Source: Wenzhouxiangella sp. (GTDB lineage Bacteria > Pseudomonadota > Gammaproteobacteria > Xanthomonadales > Wenzhouxiangellaceae). Taken from it: DNA of 58,008 bases. Shown here piece by piece: positions 43,530-52,524 of the stretch. Location of the stretch: positions 1-58,008 of the forward strand of contig SKKV01000141.1 of the NCBI GenBank assembly GCA_007123575.1. Direction: 5' to 3'. The translations under genes were made by a program, and so were the position numbers. How positions within the stretch are numbered: position 1 is the stretch's first letter; every line of letters starts with the position of its first letter. The notes under the pieces are model-generated. The model made no database searches. It was not told where the DNA came from and saw only the letters and a list, made by a program, of their open reading frames with translations.

Positions 43530-44096
43530 ATGCGACCGCAGGCCCTGATGCATGTTGACGGTTTGACCGCCTTTGTCCGCCTGGCGGCACTGGCGGTCGC
43601 CCTGATGCTGATGTCCACTGTCCAGGCCGGCGATGGCATTCGTATCGGTTATGTCGACATGAAACGCCTGTTCGACAACGCACCCCAGGTCGTCAGGGCA
43701 CGCGAAGCGCTTGACCTTGAATTCCGCCCGCGCAACGAAGCCATCCTGGCCGATGAGTCGCGCCTGGAACGCCTGCATCGCAACCTGGCCGAGCGCCAGG
43801 ACCTGGATGCCGAGTCGCGCTTCGACATGGAGCGTGAAATTCGCAACCTCAGCCGCTCCATCGACCGCCGCCGCGAGGATTTGAGCGAAGAGCTGCGCTT
43901 TCGAACCAATGCCGAGAAAAAGGCGCTGGAGGAAACGGTAGAAGTCGCCGTCAGGCAGGTGGCCGAGGAAGGCGGCTACGACCTGGTGCTGACCAGCCCG
44001 GTGGCCTACGTATCTTCCACCATCGACATCACCGAGCGCGTGCTTGACTGGCTGGAACAAGACTTCCTGGCCCAGGACAACCGCAACCGACGCTGA
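43530..44096 (+). CDS. skp: Periplasmic chaperone Skp/OmpH family
   Basis: A 188-residue exported chaperone that holds outer-membrane proteins in the periplasm. A signal peptide ends near VQAGDG (residue 35), followed by the strand GIRIGYVDMKRLFDNAPQ and a long charged coiled-coil arm (about 55-135), then LEETVEVAVRQVAEEGGYDLVL. Fold and position between bamA and lpxD are diagnostic even though Skp sequences vary. A second ATG six codons in has a slightly better ribosome site. lpxD starts two bases after the stop. Confidence 0.92.
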   Translation: MRPQALMHVDGLTAFVRLAALAVALMLMSTVQAGDGIRIGYVDMKRLFDNAPQVVRAREALDLEFRPRNEAILADESRLERLHRNLAERQDLDAESRFDMEREIRNLSRSIDRRREDLSEELRFRTNAEKKALEETVEVAVRQVAEEGGYDLVLTSPVAYVSSTIDITERVLDWLEQDFLAQDNRNRR

Positions 44097-44098
44097 CC

Positions 44099-45169
44099 AT
44101 GCCGGCAAACCACGCCACTACCCTCGGCGCGCTGGCTCAAGCGCTGAATCTGGAACTGCACGGCCCGGCCGACTACCCGGTCTCGGGCCTGGCCACGCTG
44201 GCCAATGCCGGCCCTGAGGACATGGCCTTCCTGGCCAATCCGGCCTACGCCAGCCAGCTTGCCGCCACCCGCGCTGGCGCGGTCGTCCTGTCCGCGGGCG
44301 ACAAACACCATTGCCCGGCGCATTGCCTGGTCAGCCGCAACCCGTACGCCGACTGGGCCAGAATTGCCGAGCGCTTGCATCCGGCTGAAGTACCTGCTGC
44401 CGGCATTCACCCAACGGCGGCCATTGACCCCAGCACGCGGGTGGCCGCCAGCGCCAGTGTCGGCGCCCAGGTCAGCATCGGGCCCGACTGCGTGATCGGC
44501 GATCGCTCGGTCATCGGGCCGGGCTGCGTGATCGAGGCCGGGGCCAAGATTGGTGACGACACCAGACTGGTCGCCCAGGTGTTTATCGGCAGTCACTGTG
44601 TACTGGCCGATCGGGTGATCGTCCACCCAGGCGTTGTCATCGGTGCCGACGGCTTCGGCCTGGCTTTCGACCAGGGCCGGTGGCTGAAAGTCCCGCAGCT
44701 GGGCCGGGTTCGGATTGGCAATGACTGCGAGATCGGTGCCAACACAACGATTGATCGCGGCGCCATTGACGACACCGTGCTCGAAGAAGACGTGCGGCTG
44801 GATAACCAGGTCCAGATCGCGCACAATGTCCATATCGGGGCCCATACCGCTATCGCCGGCTGCGTTGGCATTGCAGGCTCGACTCGCATTGGCCGCTACT
44901 GCATGATTGCCGGCGCCTCGGGCATTGCCGGCCACCTGGAGATCTGCGACAAGGTGGTGATCACCGCCATGAGCACCGTCCTTGAGTCGATCAGCGAGCC
45001 AGGCCATTACGGTTCCGGCATCCCGGCCCGGCCCCAACGCCGCTGGCAGCGCCTGCTGGTGCGTCTTGGACAACTGGACGACTGGGCGCGCCGCCTCAAG
45101 CGCGTCGAGCAGGGGATTTCGAAACCAACCACAAGCGCGAAATCAAGCGCCACAACAAAAAAACAATGA
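44099..45169 (+). CDS. lpxD: UDP-3-O-acylglucosamine N-acyltransferase
   Basis: A 356-residue trimeric enzyme adding the second acyl chain in lipid A synthesis. An N-terminal uridine-binding domain (LATLANAGPEDMAFLANPAY) is followed by a left-handed beta helix of hexapeptide repeats (GAQVSIGPDCVIGDRSVIGP and similar). The catalytic histidine is His242 in QIAHNVHIGAHTAIAG. The C-terminus is extended with a Thr/Ser/Lys-rich tail (TTSAKSSATTKKQ). Its stop overlaps the fabZ start (ATGA). Confidence 0.97.
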   Translation: MPANHATTLGALAQALNLELHGPADYPVSGLATLANAGPEDMAFLANPAYASQLAATRAGAVVLSAGDKHHCPAHCLVSRNPYADWARIAERLHPAEVPAAGIHPTAAIDPSTRVAASASVGAQVSIGPDCVIGDRSVIGPGCVIEAGAKIGDDTRLVAQVFIGSHCVLADRVIVHPGVVIGADGFGLAFDQGRWLKVPQLGRVRIGNDCEIGANTTIDRGAIDDTVLEEDVRLDNQVQIAHNVHIGAHTAIAGCVGIAGSTRIGRYCMIAGASGIAGHLEICDKVVITAMSTVLESISEPGHYGSGIPARPQRRWQRLLVRLGQLDDWARRLKRVEQGISKPTTSAKSSATTKKQ

Positions 45170-45633
45170 GCGAACAACCCACGATAGACATCGAAGCGAT
45201 TCTCGAGCTACTACCGCATCGCTATCCTTTTCTGCTGGTCGACCGCGTGCTCGGCTACGAGTTGGAAGCACCGCCGCGCATCCGCGCGCTGAAAAACGTG
45301 ACCATGAACGAGCCGTTTTTTCAGGGCCACTTTCCCGGCCACCCGGTCATGCCGGGCGTGCTGATCCTGGAAGCCATGGCCCAGGCCGCCGGCTGCCTGG
45401 CCCACCTCGGTCGCCAGGCCGAAGGCGCGGCCGACCAGCTTTACTATCTGGTCAAGATCGACAAGGCACGCTTTTCACGGGTGGTGACGCCGGGGGATCA
45501 GCTGATTTTCGAGGTTGAACAGAAGCGCCTGGTCCGCGGCATGGGCCTGTACGTGGCCAGCGCGTCGGTGGACGGCAAGAAGGTGGCCAGCGCTGAGCTG
45601 CTGTGCGCGGCCAGACCCAACCCGGCCGCATGA
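45166..45633 (+). CDS. fabZ: 3-hydroxyacyl-ACP dehydratase FabZ
   Basis: A 155-residue hot-dog-fold dehydratase of fatty acid synthesis, acting on the same 3-hydroxyacyl-ACP pool used by LpxA and LpxD. Signatures are ILELLPHRYPFLLVDRVLGY and the active-site segment GHFPGHPVMPGVLILEAMAQ, with the catalytic His and Glu. Length is normal. Both ends overlap neighbours by four bases (lpxD stop/fabZ start and fabZ stop/lpxA start), so the lipid A genes are translationally coupled here. Confidence 0.97.
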   Translation: MSEQPTIDIEAILELLPHRYPFLLVDRVLGYELEAPPRIRALKNVTMNEPFFQGHFPGHPVMPGVLILEAMAQAAGCLAHLGRQAEGAADQLYYLVKIDKARFSRVVTPGDQLIFEVEQKRLVRGMGLYVASASVDGKKVASAELLCAARPNPAA

Positions 45634-46400
45634 TTCACCCCAGCGCCATCATCGAGGACGGCGCCCGGATTGCCGAGGATGTCAAGATCGGCGCGTTCAG
45701 CATTATCGGCCCGGCCGTCGAAATCGGCCCGGGCTGCGAGATCGGGCCGCACGTCGTCATCACCGGTCAGACCCGCCTGGGCCCTGGCAATCGCATCTTC
45801 CAGTTTGCCTCCATTGGCGAAGAGCCGCAGGACAAGAAGTATCGCGGCGAAGCCTCCGGCCTGGAGATCGGCACCAACAACACCATTCGCGAATACGTGA
45901 CGATCAACCGCGGCACCGCCGACGGTGGCGGTGTCACCCGGCTCGGCGACGACAACTGGTTGATGGCCTACTGCCATATCGCCCACGACTGCCAGGTCGG
46001 ATCGCACAACATCATGGCCAATGGCGCCACCCTGGCCGGACACGTCATTGTGGGCGACCACGTAATCTTTGCCGGCTACTCGGGCGCTCATCAATTCTGT
46101 CGCATCGGCGACCATGCCTTCCTGGGCATGTACGGTGGCGTCAGCCAGGACGTGCCAGCCTACGTAATGGTATCCGGCCAGCCGCCGCGGCCGCGTGGGG
46201 TCAACAGCGAAGGCCTGAAGCGACGCGGATTCAGCGCCGAGCAGGTGCGCAACATTCGCGAGGCCTACCGGGCCATTTACCGAAGCGGCTTGAAGCGCGA
46301 CGAAGCCCTGGCCATGCTGCGCGAGCGCCTGCCCGAGCAACCGGAGCTGGCTCCCATGGTTGATTCGGCCGCCGCCAGCGAGCGTGGGTTGCTGAGGTAA
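45630..46400 (+). CDS. lpxA: UDP-N-acetylglucosamine O-acyltransferase
   Basis: A 256-residue trimeric enzyme catalysing the first step of lipid A synthesis. It starts MIHPSAIIEDGARIAEDVKI and forms a hexapeptide-repeat beta helix; catalytic His119 lies in CHIAHDCQVGSHNIMANG. The C-terminal helical domain includes GVNSEGLKRRGFSAEQV and IREAYRAIYRSG. The ATG overlaps the fabZ stop. Length is near the E. coli protein (262). lpxB starts two bases after its stop. Confidence 0.97.
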   Translation: MIHPSAIIEDGARIAEDVKIGAFSIIGPAVEIGPGCEIGPHVVITGQTRLGPGNRIFQFASIGEEPQDKKYRGEASGLEIGTNNTIREYVTINRGTADGGGVTRLGDDNWLMAYCHIAHDCQVGSHNIMANGATLAGHVIVGDHVIFAGYSGAHQFCRIGDHAFLGMYGGVSQDVPAYVMVSGQPPRPRGVNSEGLKRRGFSAEQVRNIREAYRAIYRSGLKRDEALAMLRERLPEQPELAPMVDSAAASERGLLR

Positions 46401-46402
46401 TC

Positions 46403-47545
46403 ATGCGCCTGGTGTTGAGTGCCGGCGAGGCATCGGGCGACCAGATTGCCGCTGACCTGGCCCGGGCCCTGGCCAGGCGCGTGCCCAATCTGACCATGGC
46501 TGGCCTGGCCGGCCCGCGCATGCAATCAGTCGGCGTCGAACCCTGGTACGGCCTGGACACCCTCAACGTCATGGGCCTGACCGAAGTCATCGCCCACCTG
46601 CCGCGCCTGGTGCGGCTGCGACGCGAATATCGCCAGCGCATTCTTGACTGGCGACCCGATGCCTTTATCAGCATCGATGCACCGGACTTCAACCTGGGCC
46701 TGGCCCGCCAGCTGCGCCAGCGCGGTCTGACCACCATTCACTACGTCTCACCCTCGGTCTGGGCCTGGCGCGCGCATCGGATCAACAAGATCGCCCGCTC
46801 GCTGGACCTGTTGCTGACCTTGTTCCCGTTCGAACCCGAGCTGTACCAGCCACACGGGCTGGATGCGCGCTTTGTCGGACACCACCTTGCCGACGAACTC
46901 AAGCAGCTGCCAGCGCGCGAGCAAGTGCGCGACCAGCTGGGCCTGGATGCCAGCGAAGTCATGATTGCCCTTCTGCCCGGCAGCCGCGGCGGAGAGATCC
47001 GCCGCCACACCGACCTGCTCGCCGACACTGCCGCCCGCCTGCGCGCCCAAATGCCGGACGCCAGGCTGGTCATGCTGCTGGCCCAACGCGACCACAAGGC
47101 GCAGGTGCTTGAACTGTCCGGCAGCCGGCTGGCCGAGGCCGAGGTCACGCTGGTCGCCAACGAGACCCGCTTAGGCCTGGCCGCCGCCGACCTGGCGCTG
47201 ACCGCCTCGGGCACGGTCACCCTTGAGGCCTTTCTGGTCGGCTGCCCCCAGGTGGTCTACTACCGCCTGCCGCCGGCCACCTACGGGCTGGCCAGGCTGC
47301 TGCGCCTGGTCCGTACCGAACATGTTTCACTGCCCAATATTCTGACCAGGCAGGCGCTGGTCCCGGAGCGGCTACAGGACGCAGCCAGCGCCGACCAGCT
47401 TTGCCGGGACGCGATGGCCTGGTTGGAACAGCCACAGCGCATCCACGCCTACCGCGAATTGGCCGCCGACTGGCGCCGACAGCTTGGCCTGGGTGCCGGC
47501 GATCATGCGGCAACCGCCATTCTCGAAAAGCTCGGCCATGGCTGA
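46403..47545 (+). CDS. lpxB: Lipid-A-disaccharide synthase
   Basis: A 380-residue peripheral membrane glycosyltransferase that condenses lipid X with UDP-diacylglucosamine. Family motifs: LSAGEASGDQIAADLARAL at the start, PDAFISIDAPDFNLGLARQL, HYVSPSVWAWRAHRI, LPGSRGGEIRRH and LTASGTVTLEAFLVGCPQVV. Length is normal. Its end overlaps rnhB by eight bases. With lpxD, fabZ and lpxA it completes the central lipid A block. Confidence 0.97.
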   Translation: MRLVLSAGEASGDQIAADLARALARRVPNLTMAGLAGPRMQSVGVEPWYGLDTLNVMGLTEVIAHLPRLVRLRREYRQRILDWRPDAFISIDAPDFNLGLARQLRQRGLTTIHYVSPSVWAWRAHRINKIARSLDLLLTLFPFEPELYQPHGLDARFVGHHLADELKQLPAREQVRDQLGLDASEVMIALLPGSRGGEIRRHTDLLADTAARLRAQMPDARLVMLLAQRDHKAQVLELSGSRLAEAEVTLVANETRLGLAAADLALTASGTVTLEAFLVGCPQVVYYRLPPATYGLARLLRLVRTEHVSLPNILTRQALVPERLQDAASADQLCRDAMAWLEQPQRIHAYRELAADWRRQLGLGAGDHAATAILEKLGHG

Positions 47546-48107
47546 TTTGATTGCCGGCGTTGATGAAGCCGGGCGCGGCCCGCTGGCCGGACCCGTGGTG
47601 GCGGCTGCCGTGATTCTCGACCCGAGTCATCCGATAGCGGGCCTGGCTGACTCCAAGGCCCTGAGCGAGAGGCGGCGCGAACAGCTGGCCGAGCTGATCC
47701 GACGGCACGCCCTGGCCTTTGGCTTGTGCTGCGTGGAAGCGGAGGAAATCGACCGAATCAATATTCTCCAGGCCACACTCAAGGCCATGGCAGGCGCCGT
47801 GCAGTCACTGGCAATAGCGCCGGACAAAGTACTGGTCGACGGCAATCGCCCGCCCGAATTGCCGATGCCGGTCACCGCCCTGGTCGGCGGCGATGCCCTG
47901 GAACCGTCAATCAGCGCGGCCAGCATTCTCGCCAAAACCCACCGTGATGCAATCATGAGGCAATGGCACCAGCGCTATCCGTCCTATGGCTTTGACCGCC
48001 ACAAGGGCTACGGCACCGCCGTCCACATGCAGGCGCTGGCCACCCACGGCCCCTGCCCGGCCCACCGGCAGAGCTTTCGACCCGTGGTTCAGGCCCGGCT
48101 TTTCTGA
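47538..48107 (+). CDS. rnhB: Ribonuclease HII
   Basis: A 189-residue endonuclease that cuts RNA in RNA-DNA hybrids, including single ribonucleotides. Active-site Asp9 and Glu10 lie in IAGVDEAGRGPLAGPVVAAA; other motifs are ADSKALSERRREQL, SISAASILAKTHRD and YGFDRHKGYGTAVH. The ATG overlaps the lpxB end. In Xanthomonas relatives dnaE commonly follows; here the cluster ends and an exported esterase unit with its own promoter begins. Confidence 0.96.
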   Translation: MADLIAGVDEAGRGPLAGPVVAAAVILDPSHPIAGLADSKALSERRREQLAELIRRHALAFGLCCVEAEEIDRINILQATLKAMAGAVQSLAIAPDKVLVDGNRPPELPMPVTALVGGDALEPSISAASILAKTHRDAIMRQWHQRYPSYGFDRHKGYGTAVHMQALATHGPCPAHRQSFRPVVQARLF

Positions 48108-48134
48108 GTTTTATCGAACTTGTCAAGCAGAAAT

Positions 48135-48163
48135 TTGCACTTCATCACGTTTTGATCTAATAT
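48135..48163 (+). promoter_or_regulatory. Sigma-70 promoter of the esterase-DUF4785 unit
   Basis: TTGCAC (48135-48140) and TAATAT (48158-48163) are separated by exactly 17 bases. The surrounding sequence is clearly more AT-rich than the genes on either side. It lies 42 bases before the esterase start and just past rnhB, marking a new transcription unit. Confidence 0.75.
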
Positions 48164-48204
48164 TTGGCGGTGGGGCTGTAATCGCTAAATTGAGAGGAAA
48201 AGTC

Positions 48205-49065
48205 ATGTCACGAATCATCAAGGCCGCTGGCCTTTTTGTTTTACTCCTAACATTCGCACCCGTATGGGGCGCCACCGGGGTCGCCTTCGTTCACGGAACC
48301 GGCAAGCAAACCGACGCGCTGAACGACTACTGGACGACCAGCATGGTCAACTCAGTGCGCCAGGGCCTGTCCAACTCCAACAACTACGTCGTCATCAACT
48401 GCGACTTCGAGCAATACATGTGGGATTCGCAGGCGGCCGGCTGCCTGGCCACGCATCTGCACAACTTCATCAACCAGCGCGGCATTACCGACCTGGTGGT
48501 GTTGACCCATTCCAACGGCGGCAATGTGATGCGCTGGATCATGTCCAACCCGACCTGGGACAGCCGCTATCCGCTGATTATCCAGCGCCTGCGTTGGGTC
48601 AATGCCCTGGCCCCTTCCAGCCTCGGAACACCGCTGGCCGACGCAGTGATGCAAGGCAACGTGTTCGAGGCCTCGCTCGGCTGGCTGCTGGGCTACCAGA
48701 ATGACGCGGTGCGGATGCAGCAGACCAGCTGGATGCAGCATTACAACAGCACCTGGCTGCTCGGCACTGCCGGCCGGCCGAATCTGCCCAAGGGCTTCTG
48801 GAACGTGGTCGGCACCGACGTGCACGCCGCAGTCTGGAACGGTGCTTCCTACTGCGGCGGTTACCATTACCAGGTCGGTCTGGCCGTTACCCAGTGGTGG
48901 CTCAACAGCTGCTCCGATGGGTTTCTTGAGTGCTCCAGTCAGAACGGCGCTGGCAACCTGTGGTTCTATGACCACTGGCGAACCAACCGCGGCCGCAAGC
49001 TCTCGCATCACCAGAGCCGCCGCGACTGCTTCAACCTCGACGTCATTCTGCGCAACGACCTGTAA
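48205..49065 (+). CDS. Exported alpha/beta hydrolase (lipase/esterase-like)
   Basis: A 286-residue protein with a signal peptide cut near WGATG (residue 23). The fold's first strand and oxyanion region is VAFVHGTGKQTD (His30), and the nucleophile elbow is VVLTHSNGGNVMRWI with Ser103, a HSNGG variant of the common GHSxG. Six cysteines in the mature part suggest disulfides and periplasmic or extracellular location. The acid and histidine of the triad are not certain; a C-terminal histidine pair (LSHHQSRRDC) is a candidate. GAGAGGA precedes the ATG. The next gene, 15 bases on, encodes a DUF4785-like exported protein, probably a partner. Confidence 0.75.
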   Translation: MSRIIKAAGLFVLLLTFAPVWGATGVAFVHGTGKQTDALNDYWTTSMVNSVRQGLSNSNNYVVINCDFEQYMWDSQAAGCLATHLHNFINQRGITDLVVLTHSNGGNVMRWIMSNPTWDSRYPLIIQRLRWVNALAPSSLGTPLADAVMQGNVFEASLGWLLGYQNDAVRMQQTSWMQHYNSTWLLGTAGRPNLPKGFWNVVGTDVHAAVWNGASYCGGYHYQVGLAVTQWWLNSCSDGFLECSSQNGAGNLWFYDHWRTNRGRKLSHHQSRRDCFNLDVILRNDL

Positions 49066-49080
49066 TCGGGAGAGCACATC

Positions 49081-50337
49081 ATGAAAAAACTACAACTTAT
49101 CGTCGCACTCAGCCTGATCACGGGTTCTGCCTTTTCCGCACAGGCGGTTGAATGGCTGCCGCCAACCAACAATGACCTCGTCGCCAGTGGCCTGACTGCA
49201 GACCTCAATCACATACCTGCCAGCCGCCACGCCGAAAGCAGCCCGGTCAACTTTTCCTGGGCCTTGTCGGCCGACCGCGACACCACCGTCCAGCTTCAGC
49301 GCGCGGAAAGTCGCCAGTACTGGGTGGACGTCTCAGGCCAGCAGCTGGCCGGCGGCATCGACCTGCCACTGACCGCGCCCGGCGCCGTGATCCGCGTCTC
49401 GGCCCTGGAAAGTGGCACCAATCTTCAGCTCGACCCGGCGCAGATGGAGCTGTCCATCGACCGTGGCTCGCTGGAAATGGCCAGCCTGGAAGATGTCTCC
49501 ACCGGCGCCATGATGCAGCGTCAGGGCATGGCGGTACCGGAAGATACCGTGGCCTTCCGCCTGCCAGCTGATGTCGACGTGGCCCAGCTCAGTATCCGTC
49601 ACCCCGGCGCCAGCGCCGACCAGGCCCTGGTTGTTCACGTGTTCGAGCCGAATAGCCCGTGGGTTGCCGAAATGACGGCGCCGCGCACCAACTTCCTGGC
49701 TGGGCAGCCGATCGAATTCGGCCTGAGCCTGTCTGACGGCAACCATACCTTCACCATTGACCAGGTCGATGCCATGCTGGTCAGCCCGGACGCTGGCCAG
49801 GTCTGGTCACTGGCTCATTCTGCTGACCGGGGCTTGAGCGGCCAGGTACCTCCGGAAGGACTGTCCGCGGCTGCGGGGCTTTACGAGGCTCACGCTTACA
49901 TCGAGCAGCAGATCAAAGGCCTTACCATTCGCCGCGACGTCAAGCTGGCTTTCAGCATGGCACCGCAGTCGGGTCGCTTTACCGGCCAGGTCCGGCAGGC
50001 GAACGCCTCTGGGCTGGGGCTGGATCTGGGCGTCGAGGTGGTCACTGCCGGGCGCTACCAGGTCAACGGCGAAATCTTTGGCACTAACGTGTTTGGTGAG
50101 CTCAAGCCGCTAGCCCTCGCCCAGTCGGCCGCGGTGCTGGAGCCTGGCACCGGCACCATCCGCCTCGATCTGGACGAGTCCTTGCTCAACGCCAGCCGCC
50201 TGGGCGCACCGTTTGAAGTGCGCAGTTTGCAGCTGCTGGATCAGGGCCGGATGTTTCTGCTCGAAGAGCGTGCACGGGCTGTTGTTATTCAAGGCCCGGA
50301 ACAGCGTTCGCGTGGCGGGGTTGAGATCGAGCGTTAG
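49081..50337 (+). CDS. Exported DUF4785-like protein
   Basis: A 418-residue protein with a clear signal peptide (MKKLQLIVALSLITGSAFSA, cut near residue 22) and no further membrane segment or cysteine. The rest looks all-beta, with Ig-like stretches (PVNFSWALSADRDTTVQLQ; FLAGQPIEFGLSLSDGNHTF; QIKGLTIRRDVKLAFSMA). I read it as DUF4785, a family of unknown role seen in Xanthomonas and Legionella relatives, but only from memory. It shares a promoter and terminator with the exported esterase upstream. GGGAGAG precedes the ATG at suitable spacing. Confidence 0.65.
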   Translation: MKKLQLIVALSLITGSAFSAQAVEWLPPTNNDLVASGLTADLNHIPASRHAESSPVNFSWALSADRDTTVQLQRAESRQYWVDVSGQQLAGGIDLPLTAPGAVIRVSALESGTNLQLDPAQMELSIDRGSLEMASLEDVSTGAMMQRQGMAVPEDTVAFRLPADVDVAQLSIRHPGASADQALVVHVFEPNSPWVAEMTAPRTNFLAGQPIEFGLSLSDGNHTFTIDQVDAMLVSPDAGQVWSLAHSADRGLSGQVPPEGLSAAAGLYEAHAYIEQQIKGLTIRRDVKLAFSMAPQSGRFTGQVRQANASGLGLDLGVEVVTAGRYQVNGEIFGTNVFGELKPLALAQSAAVLEPGTGTIRLDLDESLLNASRLGAPFEVRSLQLLDQGRMFLLEERARAVVIQGPEQRSRGGVEIER

Positions 50338-50360
50338 GCGGTTTCTTTAGAACAATCGCG

Positions 50361-50391
50361 AAAGGCCAGCCTCCGGGTTGGCCTTTTTCTT
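50361..50391 (+). terminator. Intrinsic terminator after the DUF4785-like gene
   Basis: AAAGGCCAGCC (50361-50371) pairs with GGTTGGCCTTT (50376-50386) around a TCCG loop, with one G-T pair. The stem runs into TTTTTCTTT. It lies 23 bases past the stop codon and closes the two-gene unit; the A-tract on the 5' side could also terminate the converging acylphosphatase transcript. Confidence 0.88.
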
Positions 50392-50427
50392 TGGGTGGAG
50401 GGGGAGAGGGAGAGAAGGAAAAGGCGA

Positions 50428-50706
50428 TTAGCGGGTGTAGAAGTGGTTGGGTTTTAGGGGGTGGCCCCGGGCGGGATCGGCTTCGGTTAGCTGGTCTACG
50501 CGGGCGGCAGGTGGGCCGGAGGTGAGCCAGTCGGCCAGGGAATCCAGGGCCGCTGGCTCGCCCTGGGCCAAAACTTCGACCCGGCCGTCGTCCAAGTTGA
50601 TCGCGTAGCCGGTCAGGCCCAGCGGCTCGGCCTGGCGGCGGGTTGACTCACGGAAGAATACGCCCTGGACCCGGCCGGAAATCAACCAACGGCGTGTTTC
50701 AGCCAT
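50428..50706 (-). CDS. acyP: Acylphosphatase
   Basis: A 92-residue cytosolic enzyme that hydrolyses carboxyl-phosphate bonds. The phosphate loop GRVQGVFFRESTRRQA with catalytic Arg19 and the segment GYAINLDDGRVEVLAQG with Asn37 are conserved. It ends in FYTR, as many members do. Its start overlaps the end of the thioredoxin-like gene by eight bases, so the two are coupled and lie downstream of the YihY gene in one minus-strand operon. Confidence 0.95.
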   Translation of the reverse strand: MAETRRWLISGRVQGVFFRESTRRQAEPLGLTGYAINLDDGRVEVLAQGEPAALDSLADWLTSGPPAARVDQLTEADPARGHPLKPNHFYTR

Positions 50707-51154
50707 TGTCTTGAATCCAATCGGTAATCATGGTGCTGGTGACCGGGCCAATCCAGGTGTGGACCAGGTAGCCGGCCTGGTCGACCAGGAAAGTGGTGGG
50801 CAGCGCCCGCGGCGCGCCCAGGTCGACGGGCGGATCGAAGGTATCGACCAGCAGAATTGGGTAAGTGGCCGGATATCGGGCAAGGAAACGCTCGAAGTCC
50901 TCGATCGAGGTATCTTCGAAAGCCAGGCCCAGCACAACGATGTCAGCGCGGCTGTCGTGCAGGCTGGACAAGTCAGGAATTTCCTTGCGGCAAGGCGCGC
51001 ACCAGGTCGCCCAGTAGTTCACCACCACCCAGTCTCCGCGGTATTCGGAAAGTTGGTGGCCATTGCCGTCCAGGCCCGGCAGCTCGAAATCAATCGGGGC
51101 ATCGGCCAGCGCAAGGCCAGGCAACAGCAGCAAAGCAATCAGAAACATTTTCAT
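50699..51154 (-). CDS. TlpA-like thiol-disulfide oxidoreductase
   Basis: A 151-residue exported thioredoxin-fold protein. A signal peptide (1-18, ending LALADA) precedes the redoxin domain with active site WCAPC (Cys52 and Cys55) in VVVNYWATWCAPCRKEIPDL and the cis-Pro loop ALPTTFLVD. Such proteins reduce disulfides in the periplasm, often for cytochrome c maturation, but no such genes are near. The ATG has GAGG upstream. It lies 23 bases after the YihY gene and overlaps acyP. Confidence 0.9.
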   Translation of the reverse strand: MKMFLIALLLLPGLALADAPIDFELPGLDGNGHQLSEYRGDWVVVNYWATWCAPCRKEIPDLSSLHDSRADIVVLGLAFEDTSIEDFERFLARYPATYPILLVDTFDPPVDLGAPRALPTTFLVDQAGYLVHTWIGPVTSTMITDWIQDNG

Positions 51155-51177
51155 CAAACAAATCCTCGACAAGGCCA

Positions 51178-52524
51178 TCAGTCGTTCGACGGTCGGTCGA
51201 ACCTGAGCAAGGATTTTACCGAGCGCTGCATCAAGCGATCGGCATGGCCCTCGGCCTCGGCCAGACTCTCGATCAGCGCGCGATCCCAGTGGCTCTCGAT
51301 CGGCAGATCGTCGAACTCTCCTATGGGGAATATGAACGGCCCGCAGCGATAGAGTTCAGCCAGACTGACCTCGTCGAGATCAGCCGACAGCAGCCAGTCG
51401 CCATCGTCGTCGCGATGAATGTAGGCGGCATCGAAAAACCAGCCTAGAATGCGGCGAAGCTGGCCATCGTTGGCGGCCGGTTCCCGCCCCAGCAGATCAA
51501 TCACAGACAAGGCCTGCCCGCGCCGCTGGGCTTGCCAGAAATGGCCCATCAGGCGCACCGCCAGCAACAGCTCCTGGCGTGGCGACCAGCGCCAGTCGCT
51601 GAAGCGATAGTTGAACGTGGTCAGCGCGGCGGCCAGGCTGGCACCGAGCAAAATCACCACCCAGGACACGTACAGCCAGATCAAAAACAAAGGAATGGTC
51701 GCCAGCGCGCCGTACAGGCGCTCATAGGTGGGGAAATTGGTGACGTACCAAACAAATCCGAACTTGGCAAACTCGAACAACAGCGCCGACACGAAGGCGC
51801 CGACCATGGCATGGTGCCAACGCACCCGCCGATTCGGGACGATGATGAACAAAAGCGCAAACCCCATCAGGGTGACAAAAAACGGGGTGAGCTGCAGCAC
51901 CAGCCCCTGAAGAACACCGCGCACGGCCTCTGGTGCCAGCATCGGCCAGGCGGCCAGGTAGGAGGTCAACACCAGGCTGGCGCCCATCAGCAGCGGCCCC
52001 AGAGTCAACACCGCCCAGTAGATCACCAGGCGGCTGGCCGGGCGGCGCTCGGCACGCACCCGCCAGATCCGGTTCAGACTTTTTTCAATGGTGGCCATCA
52101 GCAGGATGGCCGTGGCAATCAGCAGCACGGTGCCAGCCCCGGTCAGGCCGGCGGTGTTCTCGATAAAGGTGTTCAAGTGCTCGCGCACGGCATCACCGGC
52201 TGCAGGCACGAAGTTTGCGAAAATATAAGCTTCGATGTCGTCGGCCCAGCGGTCGAATACGGGAAAGGCCGAAATCACGCCCAGCATGACGGTCAGCAGC
52301 GGCACCAGGGCCAGCAGGGTGGTATAACTCAGTGCGCCGGCCGACTCGAAGCTGCGGTCTTCCTTGAAGTGGTCGGCCAGGTGGCGGGCAAAGCTTCTTA
52401 ACCAGCGCACGTCAAGCAGCGCCTGAAGCGGCCCGGGTGGGCCCTGAAGCGATGCGATAGCCAAGTCGGATTCCGAAGGTCGGGCGACGTCATCAGACAC
52501 TTTCAAATTGACGGACTCATTCAT
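51178..52524 (-). CDS. YihY/BrkB-family inner-membrane protein
   Basis: A 448-residue protein of the UPF0761 (YihY, formerly mis-called ribonuclease BN) family. About six transmembrane helices span residues 60-305, with ALSYTTLLALVPLLTVMLGV and YGALATIPLFLIWLYVSWVVILLGA as signatures. A C-terminal cytosolic winged-helix-like domain of about 130 residues follows (WSPRQELLLAVRLMGHFW onward), a form usual in gammaproteobacteria. Function is not established. The ATG start codon shares two bases with the divergent arsC start; a TTG three codons upstream is possible. Confidence 0.9.
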   Translation of the reverse strand: MNESVNLKVSDDVARPSESDLAIASLQGPPGPLQALLDVRWLRSFARHLADHFKEDRSFESAGALSYTTLLALVPLLTVMLGVISAFPVFDRWADDIEAYIFANFVPAAGDAVREHLNTFIENTAGLTGAGTVLLIATAILLMATIEKSLNRIWRVRAERRPASRLVIYWAVLTLGPLLMGASLVLTSYLAAWPMLAPEAVRGVLQGLVLQLTPFFVTLMGFALLFIIVPNRRVRWHHAMVGAFVSALLFEFAKFGFVWYVTNFPTYERLYGALATIPLFLIWLYVSWVVILLGASLAAALTTFNYRFSDWRWSPRQELLLAVRLMGHFWQAQRRGQALSVIDLLGREPAANDGQLRRILGWFFDAAYIHRDDDGDWLLSADLDEVSLAELYRCGPFIFPIGEFDDLPIESHWDRALIESLAEAEGHADRLMQRSVKSLLRFDRPSND

